From positions 1-7,412 of the forward strand of contig JAQGKJ010000060.1 of NCBI GenBank assembly GCA_028290165.1: a stretch of 7,412 nucleotides of DNA. The letters are read 5' to 3'. Below are positions 1-6,187 of this stretch, piece after piece. Made by a program: the position numbers and the translations under genes. The stretch is from Bradyrhizobium sp. (GTDB taxonomy: Bacteria > Pseudomonadota > Alphaproteobacteria > Rhizobiales > Xanthobacteraceae). The notes under the pieces were generated by a model. The model was not told the origin of the DNA. It did not search any database and worked only from the letters and a program-made list of their open reading frames with translations. Positions within the stretch are counted from its first letter, which is position 1. Each line of letters begins with the position of its first letter.

Positions 1-157
1 TCACGGATGCCTTGGCATGAATCTCGCCAAGCTGGAGATGCGGTCCCTGTTCATGGCGCTCGCGCGGAGGGTCAAACGCTTCCACATCGAGGGGGAAGAG
101 CGCGTGCTGAATAACATCCTGCGCGGATTCGGAAAATTGACTGTCACCGTCGAATAA
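1..157 (+). CDS. Cytochrome P450, C-terminal fragment (5' end outside window)
   Basis: The reading frame that starts at base 2 gives 51 residues ending in TAA at 155-157. It opens with HGCLGMNLAKLEMR, which is the end of the P450 haem-binding signature (F-G-x-G-x-H-x-C-x-G). The cysteine encoded at 8-10 would be the axial thiolate ligand of the haem iron. The next stretch, NLAKLEMRSLFMALARRV, fits the L-helix that follows the cysteine loop in this family, and the last residues (FGKLTVTVE) fit the usual C-terminal beta strand. Bacterial P450s are soluble monooxygenases that take electrons from a ferredoxin or flavodoxin partner. More than 85% of the protein lies upstream, so subfamily and substrate cannot be read. 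The gene converges on the small membrane-protein gene, with 28 bp between the two stop codons. Confidence 0.87.
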   Translation, partial: HGCLGMNLAKLEMRSLFMALARRVKRFHIEGEERVLNNILRGFGKLTVTVE

Positions 158-170
158 AGGGACGATCTAC

Positions 171-197
171 AGCCGCGGGCAGTCGCTATCCCGCGCT
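171..197. terminator. Possible bidirectional hairpin between converging genes
   Basis: Bases 171-179 (AGCCGCGGG) can pair with 190-197 (CCCGCGCT), with one bulged base and a 10-nt loop. The stem lies 13 bp past the P450 stop and overlaps the stop codon of the minus-strand membrane-protein gene. No T-run follows on either strand, so it is only weakly terminator-like. The position between convergent genes is the main argument for it. Confidence 0.3.
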
Positions 198-587
198 GCC
201 TCGCGCGGACTTGCTCAGCAGGTACGCCGCGAAAAATTGAAATGCGGCAATGACGAGAGGTCCGATGACCTTCCCCGGATCATGCTGCAGCAATCCAACG
301 CCCGCATCCAGCAGTTGGATGAAACCTGCCAGTGTACCCAATATGAGCAACGCCGTTTCCGACTGCCTGTAGATCGCAATCAAGGCGATCACGGCGAGGG
401 GAATGGAACGGGCCGCGGCGTACATCGCAAATATCAATGAGGCATCGTTCGGAACGGAGCCCGGCGGCAGTATCGATTTCGGGCTGACAAGTCCTGCGAT
501 CGAAAATCCGGCTGCGACCAGCACATTTATCGCCGTCACCGCTGAGGCAATGCGCATCGGGCCCGGTCGTGAGGCATGTGGTGTCAT
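186..587 (-). CDS. Small four-helix membrane protein, function unknown
   Basis: This encodes 133 residues. I do not recognise the family with confidence; small four-helix DUF families such as DUF4267 or DUF4345 are candidates from topology alone. Four hydrophobic segments are visible at about residues 13-34, 49-72, 79-100 and 106-124. Short charged or glycine/proline loops separate them, and a basic tail (SKSARGSAG) follows the last. The first helix begins close after a basic N-terminus and is probably a membrane anchor, not a cleaved signal. The ATG at 587 is supported by an AGGAGA Shine-Dalgarno 6 bases upstream on the minus strand; a second in-frame ATG 10 codons in (MRIAS) has poorer support. 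The gene is transcribed divergently from the acyl-CoA synthetase across a 207-bp spacer that should hold both promoters. It converges on the P450 gene. No catalytic motif was seen. Confidence 0.72.
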   Translation of the reverse strand: MTPHASRPGPMRIASAVTAINVLVAAGFSIAGLVSPKSILPPGSVPNDASLIFAMYAAARSIPLAVIALIAIYRQSETALLILGTLAGFIQLLDAGVGLLQHDPGKVIGPLVIAAFQFFAAYLLSKSARGSAG

Positions 588-794
588 CGAGAGTGTCTCC
601 TCTGTTTCCGGCGCCGCGGCGGGCTATCTCCCAGCGCAGGATAACGCTCTGGTTCACCTCAGTGCCCTGCCTTGCTTTCGCCATGTGTTTGGCAGGCTTG
701 CCTACAACCGCAACCGTTCTTCCGAGACTGAAACAGCGCGGTAGCGCGGCCCCTCCAATGTGGGTGGCCCATATCAGCAACGGGAGACCAGCCA

Positions 795-2402
795 ATGAAG
801 ATGACTCCAACAAGCGCCTTGATGCACCAGGCGCAAACTCGGCCAAAAAGCGCGGCGTTCGTCTTTCACGAAGAAGTGTGGACTTACGAACGGCTTGCGG
901 CCGAAGCTGAAAGCCTTGCGCGCGGACTGGCGGTGCGCGGCATCGGACCGGGCGATCGTGTGGTGCTTCACATGATGAACCGGCCCGAAATGCTCGTCGC
1001 CTATTACGCCTGTTTCAAATTGGGTGCGATCGCGGCGCCATTGCGGACCGCATTCAAATTCGCCGAACTCGCTCCTCTTCTGCAACGGCTTCAGCCCACC
1101 ATCTACATCGGAGACGCGGACCTCTACGAGAACGTCGCCCCGGTCGATGTTTCAATCCTGGCGCGCAACAGGCGCTTCATCGTCAACGGAAGTTTTGAAG
1201 ATCACGGCATCCAGCCGTGGGAAACGTTGTTCGACGTGGCCTCCTATGAGACTGTCTCGCCCGCTTCATACAAGCCCGCGGTGCTGATCATCACATCCGG
1301 GACCACCGGCCAGCCCAAATTCGTCGTTCATACGCCGGCGACGCTATCTGAAACGACCGACCTGCTCGTCAGCCATATGGGATGGTCGGAAGACGATATC
1401 ATGGTCGAGCCCTTGCCGCTGGCGCACATGAGCGGGATGATCACGTTCCTGTCCTTCATCCAGTTCGGCGCTCCCTTCGTATTGATCGAAGGCTTCGACG
1501 CCGACACGCTTCTCGACGCCATCGAGCGCCACGGTTGCACCTGGTGTCTCGGTTTCCCGGCCCAATATGCTGCGATGGTCGAGTGCCAGCTAGCCCGGCC
1601 GCGCGATCTCAGGTCCCTGCGAGTCTGCCTGACCGGAGCGGATGTCTGTCCGATCGATCTGCAGGAGCGGGCGACTTCGGTCCTTGGCGCACCCCTCTAC
1701 AACATCTGGGGTGCAACGGAGGTCGTGGGATCCCTGACCTTCGGTCTGCAATGCGGGCCGGTCGTGCGAATTCCGAAAGGCGCGCAAATCCGGTTGATCG
1801 ATGAAAATGGCGCCGACGTCGCCGACGGCGAGGTCGGAGAACTGCTGATCCGCGGAGCGAACGTCTTCGACAGCTATTGGAACGACCCTCGCGCGACAGC
1901 GGAGTGCCTGAAAGCCGGCTGGTACCACACCGGCGATATGATGCGGCGCGGCGAGGGGGATGAACTCTGGTTCGTATCCCGCAAGAAAGACATCATCATT
2001 CGCGGCGGTACCAACATCTCGCCGGTCGAGGTGGAGCAGGCGCTGGTCGCCTCCCATCCGGCCGTAGAGCAAGCCGCCGTGGTGGGCGTAGCGGATGCAG
2101 TGCTCGGTCAACGGGTGTTCGGTTTCGTGAAGCTTGCAGAGGGGGCAAGGGACACGGTCGTCTCCGAAATCCTCCGCAACGTCGCGACGCGGCTTGCATC
2201 CTATAAGATCCCTGAAAGCCTGGAGATAATCGACGAGTTGCCCCGCAACGCGCTGAGCAAGGTCGATCGCAACTTGCTGCAGGCGATGGCGGTGACGGCT
2301 GAGAAGAGCGACGATGCGGGCCGTCCGCGAACCGTAACTGCACCCTCGCAGCCGACACACCCGAACGCGCTGCCGGTCCGGCGCGTCGCGCGGGGCAGAT
2401 AG
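795..2402 (+). CDS. AMP-forming acyl-CoA synthetase (class I adenylate-forming enzyme)
   Basis: This encodes 535 residues. Enzymes of this family activate a carboxylic acid with ATP to an acyl-adenylate and then transfer the acyl group to coenzyme A. All core motifs are present: the phosphate-binding loop IITSGTTGQPK (165-175), NIWGATE (303-309), YHTGD (377-381), the hinge block RKKDIIIRGGTNISP (396-410), and PRNALSKVDR (483-492), whose Lys489 should be the C-domain catalytic lysine. The large N-domain covers about 1-395 and the small mobile C-domain about 396-492. The last 43 residues, rich in Pro, Arg and Thr, extend past the usual family end and resemble no domain I know. The start at 795 is supported by GGGAGA at 782-787, 7 bases upstream. 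The enzyme looks cytoplasmic, with no signal or membrane segment. The residues lining the acid pocket do not let me name the substrate: medium- or long-chain fatty acids or aromatic acids are all possible. The P450 upstream is co-oriented, but the divergent membrane-protein gene between them argues against one transcript. Confidence 0.93.
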   Translation: MKMTPTSALMHQAQTRPKSAAFVFHEEVWTYERLAAEAESLARGLAVRGIGPGDRVVLHMMNRPEMLVAYYACFKLGAIAAPLRTAFKFAELAPLLQRLQPTIYIGDADLYENVAPVDVSILARNRRFIVNGSFEDHGIQPWETLFDVASYETVSPASYKPAVLIITSGTTGQPKFVVHTPATLSETTDLLVSHMGWSEDDIMVEPLPLAHMSGMITFLSFIQFGAPFVLIEGFDADTLLDAIERHGCTWCLGFPAQYAAMVECQLARPRDLRSLRVCLTGADVCPIDLQERATSVLGAPLYNIWGATEVVGSLTFGLQCGPVVRIPKGAQIRLIDENGADVADGEVGELLIRGANVFDSYWNDPRATAECLKAGWYHTGDMMRRGEGDELWFVSRKKDIIIRGGTNISPVEVEQALVASHPAVEQAAVVGVADAVLGQRVFGFVKLAEGARDTVVSEILRNVATRLASYKIPESLEIIDELPRNALSKVDRNLLQAMAVTAEKSDDAGRPRTVTAPSQPTHPNALPVRRVARGR

Positions 2403-2421
2403 ACATCAACCATCGAATCGG

Positions 2422-2446
2422 AAGCGGCGGGCACCGCCCGCCGTTG
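2422..2446 (+). terminator. Terminator-like hairpin after the acyl-CoA synthetase gene
   Basis: Bases 2425-2432 (CGGCGGGC) pair perfectly with 2436-2443 (GCCCGCCG) around a 3-nt loop. A G-T and an A-T pair can lengthen the stem to 10. It begins 22 bp after the synthetase stop. Only a short T-run (TTTT at 2457-2460) occurs further on, so it is either a weak intrinsic terminator or a 3'-end stabiliser. Confidence 0.5.
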
Positions 2447-2488
2447 GCATCGCCGGTTTTGCGCGCTGCGGATCCCGCGGCGCTTGCT

Positions 2489-2573
2489 CGTCGGGCAAAT
2501 CAGCCAGGGCGCTCGTGATTTGCATGTCCAGCCCCTTTGCAAAAATATTTCGCTTTCGCCGTCGGGCAAATCA
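2489..2573 (+). repeat. 14-bp direct repeat pair, CGTCGGGCAAATCA
   Basis: The sequence CGTCGGGCAAATCA occurs identically at 2489-2502 and 2560-2573, so the copies start 71 bp apart. The interval contains the AT-rich patch TTTGCAAAAATATTT. A 14-bp perfect match this close is unlikely by chance. It could mark a pair of protein-binding sites or the edges of an inserted segment inside the larger repeat-like element. Confidence 0.75.
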
Positions 2574-2889
2574 AATCTACAACTTCCGCCGTCTCGTCCC
2601 ACAGAGGGGCGCTCGCGATCGTCACGGACGCGGGGCGGGATGCGGTGGACGCAGATGGTGCTGCTGACGAGAGCGCCTTCCTGCGGACGGCGAAGTCGTG
2701 TGGTCCTGACACCCCGGCGCTGGTGTCAAGTCGGTGGAGGCAACTCCGCTGGCGACGGTGTCAACAAGCCGATCACCGGGGAGAGCACGAAGGAAACCGT
2801 TAAAACCATTGCGTGCGGGAATGCCGGGTTATTCTGGTGCGACCGTGGTGACTAACTCGTGTGCTTTCTACACTTGCGCACGAGGCTGC

Positions 2890-2937
2890 GGGTGCACTGG
2901 GCACCCGGCATTCCCCGCGCCCTTTGTTTTCAGGGCG
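2890..2937. other. Two adjacent short hairpins
   Basis: GGGTGC at 2890-2895 pairs with GCACCC at 2901-2906 around a 5-nt loop. CGCCCT at 2918-2923 pairs with AGGGCG at 2932-2937 around an 8-nt T-rich loop. Both stems are perfect 6-mers 11 bp apart near the right end of the repeat-like element, which suggests it may be structured as RNA. No T-tract follows, so they are not obvious terminators. Confidence 0.45.
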
Positions 2938-2987
2938 GAGGCTTCATGCACAACTCGGACGCCTAGCGCCGCGGGCTCGTCTCTTGA

Positions 2988-3072
2988 CGTCATTGCGAGA
3001 AGCGAAGCGACGAAGCAATCCATTCTTTCGTCGTGCGGCGAAATGGATTGCTTCGCTCCGCTCGCAATGACG
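2988..3072. repeat. 85-bp imperfect palindromic repeat (REP-like)
   Basis: The left arm 2988-3024 begins CGTCATTGCGAG and ends GAAGCAATCCATT. The right arm 3042-3072 begins AATGGATTGCTTC and ends CTCGCAATGACG. The first 12 and last 13 bases of the arms are perfect complements; the middle of the left arm carries 6 extra bases. The loop is 17 nt (3025-3041). The termini CGTCATTGCGAG / CTCGCAATGACG are those of a palindrome family I know to be scattered through intergenic spacers of many proteobacterial genomes, including Bradyrhizobium and Rhodopseudomonas. Such elements usually sit after or between genes and can act as transcript 3' ends or as non-autonomous mobile repeats. No transposase is near. 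Confidence 0.85.
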
Positions 3073-3118
3073 ACTCTATGACTGAATTTTCGTGGCTGTT
3101 TCAAAATTGAATCGGGAA

Positions 3119-3210
3119 TCGTACGGTGGGCAAAGCGCAGCGTGCCCACCTTCTTAGTCAACCCGGAACATGGTGGGCACGGCGCAAGCGCGCCTTTGCC
3201 CACCCTACGA
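3119..3210. repeat. 92-bp palindromic repeat with GGTGGGCA / TGCCCACC arms
   Basis: The outer arms 3119-3135 and 3194-3210 match at 16 of 17 positions as an inverted repeat. Inside are two smaller hairpins: GGTGGGCA at 3125-3132 with TGCCCACC at 3143-3150, and GGTGGGCA at 3172-3179 with TGCCCACC at 3197-3204. The RNA could therefore fold as one long stem or as two adjacent stems. The centre is the non-paired stretch 3151-3171. It resembles the GTAGGGTGGGCAAAG family that I recall as frequent between genes in Bradyrhizobium. It ends 17 bp beyond the dctM stop, so it may supply the 3' end of the TRAP transcript. Confidence 0.85.
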
Positions 3211-3227
3211 AAGTCACCGCGCCGAGT

Positions 3228-4517
3228 TCACCGCAGCACGTGCCGGGGCAGCCACAGCGACACTTCCGGAATATAGGTAACAAACATCAAGACCAGGAAC
3301 ATCACTGCGTAGAACGGCCAGATCTTTCGCATCACCTGCTCGATCGAGACCTTGCCGACCGCGCAGCCGACGAACAGGATCGCCCCGACCGGCGGGTGAC
3401 ATAATCCGATGCCGAGGTTGAGCAGCATGATCATGCCGAAGTGCACGGGGTCGACGCCGAAATTCTGCATCACCGGCAGCAAAATCGGCGTCGCGATCAG
3501 GATCGACGGCGCCATGTCGACGAGGGTGCCGAGCACCAGCAGCAGGATATTGATCAGAAACAGGATGACGTACTTGTTGCTCGATATCGAAAGAAAAAAT
3601 GCCGTCATCTTTGCCGGCATCTGTGTCAGCGCCATGATGTAACCGACGCTGGAGGCACAGGCGATCAGCGTCAGCACCATCGCGACCGTGCGCAGGGTAC
3701 GGTGCAACAAGACTGGCAGATCCCGCCAGCGATAGTCCCGGTAGATGAACATGGTGACAAAAAATGCCCAGATACAGGCGACCGCCCCGGCCTCGATCGC
3801 GGTGAAGACGCCACCAAGAATGCCGCCGAGAATGATGATGAGCGTCACCATGCCCCAGGCCGCACCGATGGTGACCTTGAGCGCGTCTTTCGCCGGCACG
3901 GTCTGGCCGTGAGGATGCTTTTCCCGGTAGGCGATGACCACACAAAGGACGATCAGGGAAAAGCCGAGCAGCAAGCCGGGAAAGACGCCGGCCATGAACA
4001 GCGCGCTGATCGAGATCGTGCCGCCGGTCGCCAGCGAATACAGCACGGCATTGTGGCTCGGCGGCACCAGCAGTGCCTGGACCGACGCTGTGATGGTGAG
4101 GTTGGTCGCGAACACCCGCGGATATCCGGCTTTTTCCATTTGCGGGATCATCACCGAGCCGATCGCAGAGGTGTCAGCTACCGCCGATCCGGAAATGCCG
4201 CTGAGGAACGTCGTTGCGAGGACGTTGACGATGGAAAGGCCGCCGCGCACGCGCGTAAACCCGACCAGGACGTCCGCGAATGCAACCAGCCGGCGCGCCA
4301 TGCCGCCTTCCGCCATGATCGCGCCCGCGAGCACGAAAAACGGAATCGTCAGCATCGCCACCTTGCTGACGCCGTCGGAAATTTTCAGCATCACCGCTTC
4401 CAGCGGAATTCCGATCGACCAAGCGCCCGCGATCGCCGCGAGTGCCAGCGAGTAGGCGATCGGCATGCCGATCAGAAAACAAACCAGCATGGTCGCGAGC
4501 AGAATGAAGATATCCAT
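3228..4517 (-). CDS. dctM: TRAP transporter large permease subunit (DctM family)
   Basis: This encodes 429 residues, the usual length for an unfused DctM. It forms the translocation channel of a tripartite ATP-independent periplasmic transporter in the inner membrane, which takes up an organic acid using a sodium gradient. About a dozen hydrophobic helices run through the chain. Family hallmarks are visible: SGISGSAVADTSAIGSVMIP (106-125) and VPPSHNAVLYS (151-161) in the first half, and TLVDMAPSILIATPILLP (331-348) followed by GLCHPPVGAILF (371-382) in the second. These paired regions are the two hairpin/substrate-site repeats of the fold. The ATG at 4517 starts 19 bp after the dctQ stop and is preceded by a modest GCGAGAA ribosome site, so dctQ and dctM are almost certainly cotranscribed. 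The gene is intact. The ligand cannot be read from this subunit. Confidence 0.95.
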   Translation of the reverse strand: MDIFILLATMLVCFLIGMPIAYSLALAAIAGAWSIGIPLEAVMLKISDGVSKVAMLTIPFFVLAGAIMAEGGMARRLVAFADVLVGFTRVRGGLSIVNVLATTFLSGISGSAVADTSAIGSVMIPQMEKAGYPRVFATNLTITASVQALLVPPSHNAVLYSLATGGTISISALFMAGVFPGLLLGFSLIVLCVVIAYREKHPHGQTVPAKDALKVTIGAAWGMVTLIIILGGILGGVFTAIEAGAVACIWAFFVTMFIYRDYRWRDLPVLLHRTLRTVAMVLTLIACASSVGYIMALTQMPAKMTAFFLSISSNKYVILFLINILLLVLGTLVDMAPSILIATPILLPVMQNFGVDPVHFGMIMLLNLGIGLCHPPVGAILFVGCAVGKVSIEQVMRKIWPFYAVMFLVLMFVTYIPEVSLWLPRHVLR

Positions 4518-4536
4518 CGATTATTTTCTCGCGGGA

Positions 4537-5052
4537 TCAGTCGAACGGCGCGACTTCCAGATGTTGAGGAAGCGGATCGGGCGGTGCACCCAGAAAAATC
4601 CGCTCGATGATGAAGAGGAGGAGGCAGACCCCGCCGATCGGAATCGGCAAGTACGTAACGCCGACCGACAGGAACGGAAAATCGGCAATGGTATTGTACC
4701 AGGTCACTTCGACCAGCCGGCCGCCCCAAACGATCATGAACATCGCGATCAGCGCCATCAGCAGCTGGACGACGAGATCGAGCAGGGCGCGGAAGGGCGC
4801 CGGCAGCATGTCGGCGAAATAAGATACGTTCATGTGCAGGTTGAGCCGATATCCCGCGGCCGCGCCGATGAAGGTCAGCACAATGGTCAGGAGAACCGCG
4901 AGCGGCTCAGGCCACGACGCCGCGCTGTTGAGCACGTAGCGGGTGAACACCGCCCACGGGATAATCGCCGAGATCAGCACCAGCGCGGTGCAGCCGACGA
5001 TGACGCACAGAAGATAGAGGTAATCCATCGTGCGGCGAAATAATCCAGCCAT
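4537..5052 (-). CDS. dctQ: TRAP transporter small permease subunit (DctQ family)
   Basis: This encodes 171 residues with four predicted membrane helices at about 12-34, 51-70, 88-111 and 131-153, the standard DctQ topology. Family features include F-T-R-Y-V-L-N (36-42), the amphipathic SWPEPLAVLLTIVLTFIGAA segment (46-65), and GYRLNLHMNV (67-76). DctQ wraps the DctM channel and helps dock the periplasmic binding protein. The ATG at 5052 has GAGGAA directly before it, which is unusually close for a ribosome site; GGGA further up gives a spacing nearer 11. The next in-frame ATG (residue 9) has no better site, so 5052 is kept. It follows dctP by 76 bp, a gap that contains a strong hairpin, and precedes dctM by 19 bp. 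Confidence 0.93.
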   Translation of the reverse strand: MAGLFRRTMDYLYLLCVIVGCTALVLISAIIPWAVFTRYVLNSAASWPEPLAVLLTIVLTFIGAAAGYRLNLHMNVSYFADMLPAPFRALLDLVVQLLMALIAMFMIVWGGRLVEVTWYNTIADFPFLSVGVTYLPIPIGGVCLLLFIIERIFLGAPPDPLPQHLEVAPFD

Positions 5053-5091
5053 TTCCTCAAAATTCCCGATTGCCGACCAAACGACACACGT

Positions 5092-5117
5092 CGATCCGCG
5101 CTGGCTCGCGCGGATCG
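5092..5117 (-). promoter_or_regulatory. Perfect hairpin between dctP and dctQ
   Basis: CGATCCGCG at 5092-5100 is the exact inverse complement of CGCGGATCG at 5109-5117, giving a 9-bp GC-rich stem with an 8-nt loop. It lies 11 bp after the dctP stop and about 40 bp before the dctQ start in the mRNA. No U-tract follows, so it is more likely an mRNA 3'-end stabiliser or partial attenuator than a full terminator. Such hairpins after binding-protein genes commonly allow more binding protein than permease to be made. Confidence 0.55.
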
Positions 5118-5128
5118 CGTGCGAAGGC

Positions 5129-6127
5129 CTATCCGATGGCCTGAATGCGCTTGATCATGTCCTGGTATTTCGGACCGTATTTGTCCCACACCGGCTTGAC
5201 CGCGTTCTGGAACGGCGCCTTGTCGGCGATCTCAATGATCTGGCTTCCCGCGGCCTTCGCCTTGTCCATCGCCAGCTGCTCGTACTTGTTCCAGAGTTCG
5301 CGTTCTTCCAGCTGCGCCTCCCGGGCAAACTTCTTGATCAGGCCCTGGTCGTCGGCCGAGAGCTGGGTCCAGGCTCTCTTGGAGAACACCAGCACCTCCG
5401 GAATGATCAGGTGCTCGGTGAGGGAGTAATATTTTGCAGCGGTGTAGTGATTGCTGAAGACATAGCTCGGCGGGTTGTTCTCGGCGCCGTCGATGACGCC
5501 GGTCTGCAGCGCGCTGAAAACCTGATCGTAGCCCATGGCGACGCCGTTGCCGCCAAGCGCATTCATCATGTCGACGAAGATCGGATTGCCGATGACACGG
5601 AACTTCAGGCCCTTGATGTCTTCGATCGACTTGATGGGCTTCTTGGTATTGTAAAGGCTGCGCGCGCCGGAATCCATCCAGCACAATGCCACAAGTCCCG
5701 CATTGGGGCTCGCCGTGATCTTGTCGAGCAACTCCTGACCGATCGGCCCATCCATCATCTTTTGAGCGTGCGCGGTATTCTTGAACAGGAATGGCATGTT
5801 GACGACGTTGATATCATCGACAATCGGACCCATCGCTCCCACGCTGACCCGCAACATCTGGACGGCGCCGATCTGGGTCTGCTCGATGGTTTCTTTCTCG
5901 CCGCCCAGTTGCATCGAAGGATACATCTGGACCGAGAGCCGCCCGTTGGTCGCGGCCTCGAGCTTCTTGCCCAGATTTTCCGTCGCCACCACGGTGGGAT
6001 AACCGGGGGGCTGAACGTCGGATGCCTTGAAAACCGATCTTGTTTGAGCCCTCGCGGGCGTTGGCGGCGCAAGCGCCGCTGCGAACCCAAATCCGGCGCT
6101 CAACTTCATGAAATCGCGACGTCTCAT
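5129..6127 (-). CDS. dctP: TRAP transporter periplasmic substrate-binding protein (DctP family), probable Tat export
   Basis: This encodes 332 residues, a typical DctP length. The N-terminus MRRRDFMKLSAGFGFAAALA reads as a twin-arginine signal (R-R-x-F-M-K) with a mild hydrophobic stretch and an A-R-A cleavage site near residue 27, so the mature protein should act in the periplasm. The family core is clear: GGEKETIEQTQIGAVQM (75-91), GARSLYNTKKPI (154-165), and GLKFRVIGNPIFVDMMNALG (173-192). In the last block Arg177 is the position that usually salt-bridges the ligand carboxylate. Next come MGYDQVFSALQTGVIDGAENN (198-218) and the hinge region that follows. The ligand is therefore probably a carboxylic or sugar acid, but which one cannot be told. 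The start at 6127 has an ideal GGGAGG site 6 bases upstream. The gene lies 60 bp after the regulator gene and heads dctQM. Confidence 0.95.
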   Translation of the reverse strand: MRRRDFMKLSAGFGFAAALAPPTPARAQTRSVFKASDVQPPGYPTVVATENLGKKLEAATNGRLSVQMYPSMQLGGEKETIEQTQIGAVQMLRVSVGAMGPIVDDINVVNMPFLFKNTAHAQKMMDGPIGQELLDKITASPNAGLVALCWMDSGARSLYNTKKPIKSIEDIKGLKFRVIGNPIFVDMMNALGGNGVAMGYDQVFSALQTGVIDGAENNPPSYVFSNHYTAAKYYSLTEHLIIPEVLVFSKRAWTQLSADDQGLIKKFAREAQLEERELWNKYEQLAMDKAKAAGSQIIEIADKAPFQNAVKPVWDKYGPKYQDMIKRIQAIG

Positions 6128-6187
6128 CAGATTCCTCCCAATTGCGCGGCGTTATTTTTGCGTCCGCATCTGTTGTTTTGTCAGCTT

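Larger units (their letters stand above)
2489..2985. repeat. Gene-free segment resembling a dispersed Bradyrhizobium repeat
   Basis: I see no credible gene in this stretch. All frames give short, Arg/Ser/Pro-rich translations without family features. The minus-strand reading of about 2755-2832 (GIPARNGFNGFLRALPGD) and of about 2650-2712 (SGPHDFAVRRKALSS) resembles spurious hypothetical proteins that I recall recurring across Bradyrhizobium genomes. That recollection is the basis for calling it a dispersed repeat; the exact ends are estimates. Internal structure includes a 14-bp direct repeat (2489-2502 and 2560-2573), an AT-rich patch at about 2540-2552, and two small hairpins near the right end (2890-2906 and 2918-2937). 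No inverted-repeat termini, transposase remnant or target duplication was seen, so it does not look like an ordinary insertion sequence. It sits between convergent genes and directly abuts the palindrome at 2988. A structured RNA, a recombination site or a decayed mobile element are all possible. Confidence 0.5.

Noticed and set aside
694..703. Short palindrome AGGC-TT-GCCT in the divergent spacer as an operator
   Set aside because: The symmetry does not extend past 10 bp and such short matches are common at this GC content.
280..846. A 188-codon minus-strand frame overlapping the small membrane protein and the synthetase start
   Set aside because: It conflicts with two genes that have good ribosome sites, and its composition is that of out-of-frame GC-rich DNA.
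1590..2360. A 256-codon minus-strand frame opposite the acyl-CoA synthetase
   Set aside because: It is a shadow of a gene with all core motifs; no ribosome site or recognisable domain.
2484..3203. Several 69-123 codon frames on both strands of the convergent spacer
   Set aside because: Arg/Ser/Pro/Cys-rich translations that run through palindromes; they resemble spurious annotated proteins, not real genes.
2988..3210. Possible CRISPR array from the repeated GGTGGGCA and GCAATCC units
   Set aside because: The units are inverted arms of two palindromes, not regularly spaced direct repeats with unique spacers, and no cas genes are present.
2403..3227. Possible insertion sequence remnant
   Set aside because: No transposase fragment, terminal inverted repeats bounding the whole region, or target-site duplication could be found by eye.
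3441..4610. A 389-codon plus-strand frame opposite dctM
   Set aside because: The translation is almost all Arg, Asp, His and Gln, the mirror of a hydrophobic membrane protein, with no family features.
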